Below, one piece after another: positions 1-6,165 of a DNA stretch of 44,835 nt. The position numbers were made by a program, and so were the translations under genes. This stretch comes from Azohydromonas lata NBRC 102462 (GTDB lineage Bacteria; Pseudomonadota; Gammaproteobacteria; Burkholderiales; Burkholderiaceae_C), in the NCBI RefSeq assembly GCF_001571085.1, contig NZ_BCTC01000054.1, positions 1 to 44,835 of the forward strand. The letters run 5' to 3'. Every line of letters starts with the position of its first letter. Positions within the stretch are counted from its first letter, which is position 1. The notes below the pieces were generated by a model. The model saw nothing but the letters and a program-made list of their open reading frames with translations, searched no databases and was not told where the DNA came from.

Positions 1-117
1 TCAGCTGCTTATTCAGCAGTAAACGAAAACCGAAGCGGTCCTTTTCTGAGCTGCCTGTTCGGCAGTGCGGTGGAACCCATGTCTACCAATTTCTCAGCTG
101 CCTGTTCGGCAGTGACT
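1..117 (-). CRISPR. Cas-less mini-array of type I-F-like CRISPR repeats with short spacers
   Basis: On the minus strand there are two full 28-nt repeats (117-90 and 70-43) and a third cut by the window edge (24-1). Each has the type I-F layout: CACTGCCG, a short loop, AGGCAGCT, then a tail N-AGAAA (tail of the third lies outside). The stem is CTGCC/GGCAG in the first two and CTGCT/AGCAG in the third, so a base change is compensated. Spacers are 19 nt (89-71) and 18 nt (42-25), far below the roughly 32 nt usual for I-F. No cas gene lies nearby. The array is co-oriented with the two genes at 831-1145 and 94-816, and the stop codon of the latter lies inside the first repeat, so it is probably on the same transcript. 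Known phage repeat units of this kind act as RNA anti-CRISPRs by capturing Cas6f; a regulatory or competing-phage-targeting role is also possible. The array may continue left of base 1. Confidence 0.8.
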
Positions 118-816
118 GGGATCAACCAGCACCCGCTGGACACCGAGTCGATGCATCAGCAAGTGCCACAGAGCATAGCTCATCCGCTGCCGCGTGGACG
201 CACCTTCGGGCGCGAGGTACTTGCGAAAATTCTGAGGCGTCACACCGACCAGCGCGGCCGCAGCGGCGCCGGTCACGCCAGTGAACGATCCCTCGCCCAC
301 CACGTGGCGGATCTGCCAGGCCGTTGGCGCCTCCCACTCGTCAGGGTCCGCGGCCAGCACGTGCTCGGGCAGCAGCTCCGCGATCCACGCATTGCGTGGC
401 GCCTCGTGCTCGCATTGCAGCCGCGCGAACTCGCCCAGCGACTCCAGCGGCATGCTGAACGTCGGCCGGCTCGCCGAGACGATCCAGTGCTGCCAGCGGT
501 CGTCCGGCAACCCTGCCGACATGCCCGGCACCACGCCGCCGCTGACAGCGAACGCGGCCAAGTCCAGGCCCGTTGTCACGTCATGCAAGCGCACCAGCCC
601 TGGCGCGTGGCGCCGTCGCAGGTCCGCCGCGAAGGCACCCATGTCGTCGGCGAAGGCGTCGCGCACGCCGTACTGCGTCGCGGCTTCCGGCACGGTGCGC
701 TCGGCCAGCTGCTGCTCGCCGTAGTACAGCGTCCAGCGCCGGGAGTCCACGCCCGCCACGCGCAAAGCGCGGCCGGCGCAGAACGAGAAGGGGCCGATGC
801 TGCAGTCGGTTTTCAT
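94..816 (-). CDS. Phage protein with C-terminal helix-turn-helix-like region, possible operon regulator
   Basis: This encodes 240 residues and I do not recognise the first ~165. The last ~55 residues (from about VGEGSFTGVTG through ALVGVTPQNFRKYL to ALWHLLMHRLGV) resemble the small DNA-binding domain of phage proteins in which a helix-turn-helix is followed by an aromatic helix (A-W-x-L-L). It starts 14 nt after the 831-1145 gene, with AGGA upstream of the ATG, so the two form an operon. The last codons (C-R-T-G-S-stop) are read from the first CRISPR-like repeat, so gene and repeat overlap. A role as DNA-binding autoregulator of the operator at 1202-1222, like the Aca proteins of anti-CRISPR operons, is an inference from position and the HTH-like segment only. 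Confidence 0.7.
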   Translation of the reverse strand: MKTDCSIGPFSFCAGRALRVAGVDSRRWTLYYGEQQLAERTVPEAATQYGVRDAFADDMGAFAADLRRRHAPGLVRLHDVTTGLDLAAFAVSGGVVPGMSAGLPDDRWQHWIVSASRPTFSMPLESLGEFARLQCEHEAPRNAWIAELLPEHVLAADPDEWEAPTAWQIRHVVGEGSFTGVTGAAAAALVGVTPQNFRKYLAPEGASTRQRMSYALWHLLMHRLGVQRVLVDPSHCRTGS

Positions 817-830
817 CGTTCTGTTCCTGA

Positions 831-1145
831 TCAGACGGCTTCGACGATGGCCATGAACTGCAGCTCGCTCATGCCCATCGCGGCGGCGTAAACGGCGAGC
901 GGCGTGCCGTGCTTTTCGAGCAGTGCAGCGGCAATGGTCTCGCGCTGCTTCTGCGTTGCCTTCTGAAAGCGCAAGCCACTGTCATAGGCCTTGAGCAGCT
1001 TCGCGGCGAGCGCCTGCACCTTCTTGTCGCCGAGAAGATCGGCCTGCTGCAGGAATTCGGGTTCAGCGACCAGGCCAATGAGGGCATGGATCGGGGCCGA
1101 TTGCATGCGGCCCTTGAAGACGCCTGCGGCGTATTCGATGTGCAT
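831..1145 (-). CDS. Small phage protein of unknown function, first gene of the leftward operon
   Basis: This encodes 104 residues, predicted largely alpha-helical, soluble and without membrane segments. I recognise no family. The C-terminal part (KQRETIAAALLEKHG to MGMSELQF) could form a helix-turn-helix, but weakly. The start is well supported: AAGGAG (complement of 1152-1157) lies 6 nt from the ATG, and a near-consensus promoter sits about 50 nt upstream. It is the promoter-proximal gene of an operon that continues with an HTH-like protein and a CRISPR-like mini-array. In anti-CRISPR loci this is the usual place for the acr gene, so it is a candidate anti-CRISPR protein by position only. 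Confidence 0.75.
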   Translation of the reverse strand: MHIEYAAGVFKGRMQSAPIHALIGLVAEPEFLQQADLLGDKKVQALAAKLLKAYDSGLRFQKATQKQRETIAAALLEKHGTPLAVYAAAMGMSELQFMAIVEAV

Positions 1146-1196
1146 CTCAATCTCCTTGAGGGACAGCGCTTGCGGTGTGCAGTGCTGATGGGGTGA

Positions 1197-1225
1197 ATAT
1201 TACTAGCGCGATTCGCGCTAGTCAA
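1197..1225 (-). promoter_or_regulatory. Sigma70 promoter with embedded palindromic operator
   Basis: On the minus strand TTGACT (1225-1220), a 17-nt spacer and TAATAT (1202-1197) form a near-consensus promoter pointing at the 831-1145 gene. The spacer is almost wholly a perfect inverted repeat: ACTAGCGCGA and its complement TCGCGCTAGT with one central base (1202-1222), touching both hexamers. A repressor bound there would occlude RNA polymerase. The expected start site is near 1190, leaving a leader of about 45 nt with a good Shine-Dalgarno. Confidence 0.75.
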
Positions 1226-1277
1226 GGAGTAATGCACCTCGGCTGCGCTGGGAGCTGACGCGAAACTTACAAAAATC

Positions 1278-1306
1278 TTGCGCGATTGCGCAGCGTGTGC
1301 TAGAAA
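1278..1306 (+). promoter_or_regulatory. Candidate late promoter (pR'-like)
   Basis: TTGCGC (1278-1283), a 17-nt spacer and TAGAAA (1301-1306) form a plausible rightward sigma70 promoter, divergent from the leftward operon. The -35 overlaps a small inverted repeat TGCGC-GATT-GCGCA (1279-1292) whose GCGCGATT core resembles the operator at 1202-1222. Transcripts would start near 1313, run through a small hairpin (GGGGA/TCCCC, 1319-1331) and meet the terminator at 1346-1380. Promoter, short leader, terminator, then late genes is the layout of lambda pR'-tR', where Q lets polymerase read through. Function is inferred. Confidence 0.5.
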
Positions 1307-1345
1307 CGCGCCATCTTTGGGGAACCTCCCCTAGCAGAATCACAG

Positions 1346-1380
1346 AGCCCGCCACGACGCAAGTCCGGCGGGCTTTTTCT
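1346..1380 (+). terminator. Rho-independent terminator (tR'-like) before the late genes
   Basis: AGCCCGCC (1346-1353) pairs perfectly with GGCGGGCT (1367-1374) across a 13-nt loop and is followed by five T. No rightward gene lies upstream in the window, so it would end only the short leader RNA from the promoter at 1278-1306. Confidence 0.75.
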
Positions 1381-1388
1381 TTCCCGGT

Positions 1389-1464
1389 GCGGGCGTAGCT
1401 CAGTTGGTAGAGCTGCGGTCTTCCAAGCCGCAGGTCGCGGGTTCGAGTCCCGTTGCCCGCTCCA
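1389..1464 (+). tRNA. tRNA-Gly (anticodon TCC)
   Basis: The 76-nt sequence folds as a full cloverleaf. The acceptor stem GCGGGCG pairs with TGCCCGC (one G-T at the end), there is a D-arm with AGCTCAGTTGGTAGAGCT, and the anticodon loop CTTCCAA has TCC at 1422-1424. The T-arm has GGTTCGAGTCC, the discriminator is T, and CCA is encoded at 1462-1464. It lies directly after the late leader terminator and before the HNH gene, so it would be the first product of late read-through. It reads glycine GGA/GGG codons, which are less used in this GC-rich genome than GGC. Confidence 0.95.
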
Positions 1465-1472
1465 TCAAATTC

Positions 1473-1799
1473 ATGGCCATGGCCAAGCTGACGATGCTCA
1501 AGCCGCGTGTGGCGACGGTGAGCACGCAGCGCGCGCGGACGTTCACGACCGAGACGGTGCGCATCACCGGCTCACGGTTGCAGGCGATCCGCGAGCGCAT
1601 CCTGCGCAGGGACAACGGGCTGTGCCAGTGCGAGGAGTGCAAGGCCGCACCGGTGCCGCGGCTGGCTTCGGTGGTGGACCATGTGGTGCCGCTGTGGGAA
1701 GGCGGGGCTGAGTCGGACGAGAACCGGCAGAGCCTGAACGTGGGCTGCCATGCCCGGAAGTCGGCCGAGGAGGCGCGGCGGCGGGCGGGTGGACGTTGA
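1473..1799 (+). CDS. HNH endonuclease of the DNA-packaging module
   Basis: This encodes 108 residues. The HNH core is visible in the C-terminal half: a Cys pair (CQCEEC), then V-D-H-V-V-P-L with the catalytic His, then the N of DENRQSLN and a CHARK motif with the last Cys/His. HNH proteins of this size sit beside terminase genes in HK97-type phages, where several are required for cos cleavage together with TerL. The reading frame is open back into the tRNA, but translation from there is not credible. The two ATGs at 1473 and 1479 are the first downstream of the tRNA, though neither has a clear Shine-Dalgarno, so the exact start is uncertain. Confidence 0.85.
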   Translation: MAMAKLTMLKPRVATVSTQRARTFTTETVRITGSRLQAIRERILRRDNGLCQCEECKAAPVPRLASVVDHVVPLWEGGAESDENRQSLNVGCHARKSAEEARRRAGGR

Positions 1800-1803
1800 C
1801 CCC

Positions 1804-1858
1804 TCAACCCCCTACTCAGGGGGTTGACCCCTGCCGTATCCCCTCATGCAGAGGGGTA
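1804..1858 (+). other. Two strong hairpins between the HNH and small-terminase genes
   Basis: TCAACCCCCT (1804-1813) pairs perfectly with AGGGGGTTGA (1818-1827) over a 4-nt loop. A second stem CCCCTC/GAGGGG (1840-1845/1851-1856) follows. Neither has a T-run, so they are unlikely to be intrinsic terminators. The position between HNH and terS is where cos sites often lie, so they may belong to cos/terminase binding or to mRNA processing. The role is not established. Confidence 0.5.
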
Positions 1859-1954
1859 GGAGGGGAGGGGTAGGTAAATCTTACCGATTCCGTCAGGGCG
1901 AAACCACCCGGTTCCGCACGCGCAAAACAACGCCTCGTTTTGAGAGATATTCAA

Positions 1955-2233
1955 ATGGCTGGAGCAAAGGGCAGGAGCGGAGGTGCCCGCCCTGGGGCCG
2001 GCCGCCCGAAAAAAACGCCGGTCGTGACCGAACTCGTGGACCCGCTGGAGTTCCTGCGCGCCGTCTGGAAGGGCGAGCTGGACCCGAGTCCGGCACAGGT
2101 GAAGGCCGCGGCTGCCGCGCTGCCCTACGTGCACCCCCGCAAGGCGCCCGGCAAGAAGGAAGACGGCGCACCGAGGACCGGCGGTAGCAAGTACGCGGCA
2201 CGCCAAGGCCCGCGCCTGGTGTCCAGCCGCTGA
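1955..2233 (+). CDS. terS: Terminase small subunit
   Basis: This encodes 92 residues opening with a Gly/Arg/Lys-rich segment (GRSGGARPGAGRPKK) typical of many small terminases of HK97-like phages, followed by a short helical region. Small terminases bind cos or pac DNA, assemble as a ring and regulate the large subunit. It ends 9 nt before terL. The frame opens at a TTG (1940), but the ATG at 1955 is preferred because GAGA lies just upstream and the family normally starts at this motif. The protein is shorter than many members (100-170 aa), and the C-terminal portal- or TerL-binding part is brief. Confidence 0.8.
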   Translation: MAGAKGRSGGARPGAGRPKKTPVVTELVDPLEFLRAVWKGELDPSPAQVKAAAAALPYVHPRKAPGKKEDGAPRTGGSKYAARQGPRLVSSR

Positions 2234-2242
2234 TCGCTGACC

Positions 2243-3934
2243 ATGGAATGGTCCACCTCCTGCCCCGACTGGGAGCGCAGGATCGTTGCGCGCGAACCGC
2301 TGATCTTGGTGCCGCCGCTGTTCCCCCAGGAGGCTGACGAAGCCTGGGACATCTGCGGCGGTTTCAGGCTGGTGGATGTGACCGGCCAGCCGCTGCTGCG
2401 CGACGCTGCGCTGCCTTGGCTGCGCGACTTCGTGCGGGCCGTGTTCGGCGCCTACAACCCGGAGGACGGGCGGCGCTACATCAACGAGTTCCTGCTCTGC
2501 GTGAGCAAGAAGAACGCCAAGAGCACGATTGCTGCGGCGATCATGCTGTGCGCGCTGATCATGAATTGGCGGCAGTCGGCCGAACTGCTGATCCTGTCGC
2601 CCACCAAGGAGATAGCGGACAACTCCTACAAGCCGATCCGCGACATGATCCGCGCGGACGACGAGCTCGGCGACCCGGACCATGGGCTGCTGAAGGTGCA
2701 GGACTACTGGCGCACCATCACGCACAGAGAAACGGGTGCCACCCTAAAGGTGGTTGCGGCCGACTCGGACACCGTGTCAGGCAAGAAAGCGTCGTTCGTC
2801 TTCGTGGACGAGCTGCACGAGTTCGGCAAGCAGGCCAAGGCTTCGAACATGCTGCTGGAGGCCACGGGCGGCCTGACGTCGAGGCCTGAGGGCTTCGTCA
2901 TCTACGCCACGACACAGTCGGCAGAGCCGCCGGCGGGGGTGTTCAAGGAAAAGCTGCAGTACGCGCGCAAGGTGCGCGATGGTGCAATCAAGGACCCGCG
3001 CTTCCTGCCGGTGATCTACGAATTCCCGCAGTCCATGCTGGAGGCGGGTGCGCACAAGGATTTGGCAAACGCCTACGTCACCAACCCCAACTGGGGTGCC
3101 TCGGTCGATACCGAGCGGATCACGCAACTGCACAGTCAAGCGCTGGAGAGCGGTGAGAACGCCTTCAAGGAGTTCCTGGCCAAGCACCTGAACGTCGAGA
3201 TCGGCATGAACCTGCGGGGCGACCGCTGGGCTGGTGCCGACTACTGGGAAGGTGCGGCCGAGCCAGTGCTCACGCTGGACGAGCTGCTCGCGCGCGCCGA
3301 GGTATGCACGGTGGGCATCGACGGCGGCGGGCTGGACGACCTGCTGGGCCTGGACGTCCTGGGCCGCTGCAGCGAGACGCGCCGCTGGCTGGTGTGGAGC
3401 CATGCCTGGGCGCACCGCATCGTGCTGACGCGCCGCAAGGAGATCGCGCCGCGGCTGCTCGACTTCGAAGCCGATGGCGACCTGACCATCGTGGACCTTC
3501 CTGGCCAGGATGTGACCGAGGTGGCCGACATCGTCTGCCGCGTGCGCGACGCCGGCCTGCTGCCGGAGAAGGCTGCGGTGGGCGTGGACGCCGCCGGCAT
3601 TGGCGACATCGTGGATGAGCTCACGGCCCCGGGCCGCGACATCACGATGGAGCAGATCGTGGGCATCAGCCAGGGCTGGCGCTTGAACGGCGCCATCAAG
3701 ACCTGTGAGCGCAAGCTCGCCGGCGGCGAGATGGTGCACGGCGGCCGGCCGATGATGGCCTGGTGCGTGGGCAACGCCCGCACGGTACAGCAGGGCAACG
3801 CCGTGTCCATCACCAAGCAGGTGTCTGGCACGGCCAAGATCGACCCGCTGATGGGACTTTTCAATGCGGCCTCTCTGATGGCCATGAATCCGGTCGCTGC
3901 CGGGGGCAAGAGTTTCTGGGAGACCACGACGTGA
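2243..3934 (+). CDS. terL: Terminase large subunit (ATPase/nuclease packaging motor)
   Basis: This encodes 563 residues, the usual length for the Terminase_1 (HK97) family. The N-terminal ATPase has a Walker A variant (SKKNAKST, about residues 88-95), an aromatic-rich adenine-binding stretch upstream, and Walker B followed by catalytic Glu (FVFVDELHEF, about 185-194). The C-terminal RNase H-like nuclease shows its first metal-binding Asp in VGIDGGGLDD (about 357) and a second cluster in VGVDAAGIGD (about 446). It cuts concatemeric DNA and pumps it through the portal. Its stop overlaps the GTG of the next small gene. A start without a clear Shine-Dalgarno suggests coupling to terS. Confidence 0.95.
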   Translation: MEWSTSCPDWERRIVAREPLILVPPLFPQEADEAWDICGGFRLVDVTGQPLLRDAALPWLRDFVRAVFGAYNPEDGRRYINEFLLCVSKKNAKSTIAAAIMLCALIMNWRQSAELLILSPTKEIADNSYKPIRDMIRADDELGDPDHGLLKVQDYWRTITHRETGATLKVVAADSDTVSGKKASFVFVDELHEFGKQAKASNMLLEATGGLTSRPEGFVIYATTQSAEPPAGVFKEKLQYARKVRDGAIKDPRFLPVIYEFPQSMLEAGAHKDLANAYVTNPNWGASVDTERITQLHSQALESGENAFKEFLAKHLNVEIGMNLRGDRWAGADYWEGAAEPVLTLDELLARAEVCTVGIDGGGLDDLLGLDVLGRCSETRRWLVWSHAWAHRIVLTRRKEIAPRLLDFEADGDLTIVDLPGQDVTEVADIVCRVRDAGLLPEKAAVGVDAAGIGDIVDELTAPGRDITMEQIVGISQGWRLNGAIKTCERKLAGGEMVHGGRPMMAWCVGNARTVQQGNAVSITKQVSGTAKIDPLMGLFNAASLMAMNPVAAGGKSFWETTT

Positions 3935-4119
3935 CGACACTGCTGACCCGCTGCAGCGCAGCGGCCGCGCGCCACGTCCCCGACGTGCTGGGCGTCTGCG
4001 GCGCCTCAGCCATAGCCTATGGCGCAAGCCTCATCTATGTGCCGGCTGGCTGGATCGTTGGCGGCGCCATTGCGCTGGCCGTTGCCGTGCTCAGCGCCCG
4101 GAAGGCTGACGCGCCGTGA
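3931..4119 (+). CDS. Small membrane protein between terminase and portal
   Basis: This encodes 62 residues with GTG overlapping the terL stop (GTGA) and its own stop overlapping the portal GTG, so the three genes are translationally coupled. It contains two short hydrophobic helices (around VLGVCGASAIAYGASLIYV and GWIVGGAIALAVAVLSA) and a charged tail. Small membrane proteins at this position are common in HK97-type phages, but no function is assigned to them. Confidence 0.75.
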   Translation: MTTLLTRCSAAAARHVPDVLGVCGASAIAYGASLIYVPAGWIVGGAIALAVAVLSARKADAP

Positions 4120-5345
4120 GCTTCCTGGGGAGGCTGGTCGCACCGCAGCGCAAATCGGCGGGCGACACGCTGGAGATTTTTCGGGAGCTGTTCGGCTCCC
4201 GCCTGTCGAAGGCCGGCATCGCCGTGAACTGGGACACCGCCATCCGGGTGTCCACAGTGCTGGCGTGCGCGAGCGTCATCTCGCGCGGAATCGCGCAGGT
4301 GCCACTGAAGGTGTTCCTGCAGCAGGGCGAGAGCAAGACGCCAGCGCTGGACCATCCGCTGTACTACCTGCTGCACAACCAGCCCAACCCGTGGCAGACA
4401 AGCTTCGAGTACCGCGAGACGATGGGCCTGCACCTGGCGCTGGCCGGCAAGCACTACTCGTTCATCAACCGCGTGAGCGGCGGCCGCATCGAGGAGCTGA
4501 TCTCCTTTGAGCCGCAGAAGGTGTGCGTGGACCGGGCCACGGACGGCACGCTGACCTACAACATCACCATGCCCAACGGGGCGCAACAGGCCTTCCCGCA
4601 GGAGGCCATCTGGCACGTGCGCGGCCCGAGCTGGAACGGCTGGCAGGGCATGGACCCGGTGGAGCTGGCGCGCGAGGCCATCGGCCTGGCCATCGCGGCC
4701 GAGGAGCAGCACGCCAGGTTGTTCAGGAATGGCGTGCGACCGAGCGGCACGTACTCGGTCGAGGGCAAGCTGCTTCCCGACCAGTACAAGGTGTTGCGCG
4801 AGTTCATCGTCGAGAACACCACCGGCGACAACGCCAGCATGCCGCTGATCGTCGACCGCGGCGCCAAGTGGCTGCCGCAGGCGATGTCCGGCGTTGACAG
4901 CCAGCATCTGGAGACGCGACGCTTCCAGGTCGAAGAGATCTGCCGCAGCTTCGGCGTGATGCCGATCATGGTCGGCTTCGCCGACAAGACAGCCACCTAC
5001 GCCAGCGTCGAGCAGATGCTGATCGCGCACGTCGTGCATTGCTTGTCGCCTTGGTACATCCGGCTGCAGCAGTCCATCGATGCGCACCTGATCGGCAAGC
5101 GCGACGTGGTGCGCGGCTACTACGCCAAGTTCATCGCCCAAGGCCTGCTGCATGGCGCCATGCAGGACCGCGCCGAGTATTTCGCCAAGGCACTGGGCGC
5201 CGGCGGCTCGCCAGCCTGGATGACGCAGGACGAGGTGCGCGGCCTGGAAGAGCTCAACCCCATGGGCGGCGCGGCGGCGAAGCTGCCGGTACCGACCAAC
5301 GTCGGCGGCGGACAGCCGCAGCCGGCCGCCAACGACGACACCTGA
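4116..5345 (+). CDS. Portal protein (HK97 family)
   Basis: This encodes 409 residues, standard for the HK97/lambda-type Phage_portal family. Recognisable landmarks are the early AIRVSTVLACASVISRGIAQ helix, the HPLYYLLHNQPNP segment, and the C-terminal LEELNPMGG motif close to the end. The dodecameric portal forms the head vertex for DNA entry and exit and nucleates head assembly. The GTG start overlaps the preceding gene. The gene is followed by a terminator hairpin at 5369-5392 before the protease. Confidence 0.95.
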   Translation: MSFLGRLVAPQRKSAGDTLEIFRELFGSRLSKAGIAVNWDTAIRVSTVLACASVISRGIAQVPLKVFLQQGESKTPALDHPLYYLLHNQPNPWQTSFEYRETMGLHLALAGKHYSFINRVSGGRIEELISFEPQKVCVDRATDGTLTYNITMPNGAQQAFPQEAIWHVRGPSWNGWQGMDPVELAREAIGLAIAAEEQHARLFRNGVRPSGTYSVEGKLLPDQYKVLREFIVENTTGDNASMPLIVDRGAKWLPQAMSGVDSQHLETRRFQVEEICRSFGVMPIMVGFADKTATYASVEQMLIAHVVHCLSPWYIRLQQSIDAHLIGKRDVVRGYYAKFIAQGLLHGAMQDRAEYFAKALGAGGSPAWMTQDEVRGLEELNPMGGAAAKLPVPTNVGGGQPQPAANDDT

Positions 5346-5368
5346 CGCGTCGCGCCGCAAGACACACG

Positions 5369-5394
5369 AGCCGCCTTCGGGCGGCTTTCGCATT
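5369..5394 (+). terminator. Intrinsic terminator after the portal gene
   Basis: AGCCGCC-TTCG-GGCGGCT (5369-5386) is a perfect 7-bp stem with a stable TTCG tetraloop followed by a short T-rich stretch. It lies inside the late operon, where it should be overridden by antitermination or only attenuate. Confidence 0.6.
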
Positions 5395-5416
5395 TCAGCC
5401 CCGCAAGGAGCTCACC

Positions 5417-6154
5417 ATGAACATCGCTGCCCGCTTCGAACGCAAGGACGGCGCGGATCCCGCCCATCTCGGGTGCGGCCTGGTCGAACTGAAGTTTTCC
5501 GGCGCCGACGAGAAGGAGATGACCTTCAGCGGGTATGGAGCCGTCTTCGGCAACATCGACAGCTACGGCGACGTGATCCAGAAGGGCGCCTTCGCCGACA
5601 CGCTGCGCCGCGCCAAGAGCAGCGGCCAATGGCCGGCCATGCTGATGCAGCACGGCGGCCTGCTGGGCGCGGAGATGACGCCTGTCGGCATCTGGACCGA
5701 CATGCATGAAGACGACACCGGCCTCTTCGTGGAAGGCAAGCTGGCGCCGACGCCGCGCGGCAGCGAGGCGTACCAGCTGCTCAAGATGACGCCGCGGCCG
5801 GCGATCAGCGGCCTGTCCATCGGCTATCTGGCCAAGGAATGGTCCGTGCGAACCCGGCCCGATGAGCCGCGGCGCACGCTCAAGGCCGTGGATCTCATCG
5901 AGGTGTCGCTGGTGACGAACCCGGCGAACCCGAAAGCCAGGGTCCAGGCCGTCAAGAACGACCTCACGATTCGTGATGCGGAGAAGGCTCTACGGGATGT
6001 GGGCTTCTCCCAGTCCGATGCCAAGGCAATCGTCGCCTCTGGCTTCAAAGCGCTACCTCAACGGGATGTTGAGAGGAGCGGAGTAGCTGCTGCGGAACTC
6101 GGCGACCTGCTGGCGTCCGTGCAGCGAGTTCATTCCATCTTCACCAAGCCCTGA
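5417..6154 (+). CDS. Prohead protease (HK97 family, peptidase U35)
   Basis: This encodes 245 residues. The start at ATG 5417 is supported by AAGGAG at 5405-5410. The herpes/HK97 protease fold is shown by the catalytic His in LMQHGG (about residue 79), the catalytic Ser in ISGLSIGY (about 134) and the acidic residue in IEVSLVTNPAN (about 162). It digests the scaffold (delta) domain of the capsid protein during prohead maturation. The C-terminal ~70 residues, after the catalytic domain, form a helical tail probably used for targeting to the capsid interior. It is followed directly by its substrate, the major capsid protein. Confidence 0.93.
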   Translation: MNIAARFERKDGADPAHLGCGLVELKFSGADEKEMTFSGYGAVFGNIDSYGDVIQKGAFADTLRRAKSSGQWPAMLMQHGGLLGAEMTPVGIWTDMHEDDTGLFVEGKLAPTPRGSEAYQLLKMTPRPAISGLSIGYLAKEWSVRTRPDEPRRTLKAVDLIEVSLVTNPANPKARVQAVKNDLTIRDAEKALRDVGFSQSDAKAIVASGFKALPQRDVERSGVAAAELGDLLASVQRVHSIFTKP

Positions 6155-6165
6155 GAGGCAACACC

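Noticed and set aside
1-1145. Ordinary adaptive CRISPR array of the host
   Set aside because: Spacers are about half the normal length, there are no cas genes or leader in view, and the array is embedded at the end of a phage operon.
1404-1472. HNH gene starting inside the tRNA
   Set aside because: The first 23 codons are tRNA sequence; the later ATGs at 1473/1479 make a normal-length protein.
2777-4027. 416-codon minus-strand frame opposite terL
   Set aside because: Shadow of the terminase gene, no start signal and no protein family.
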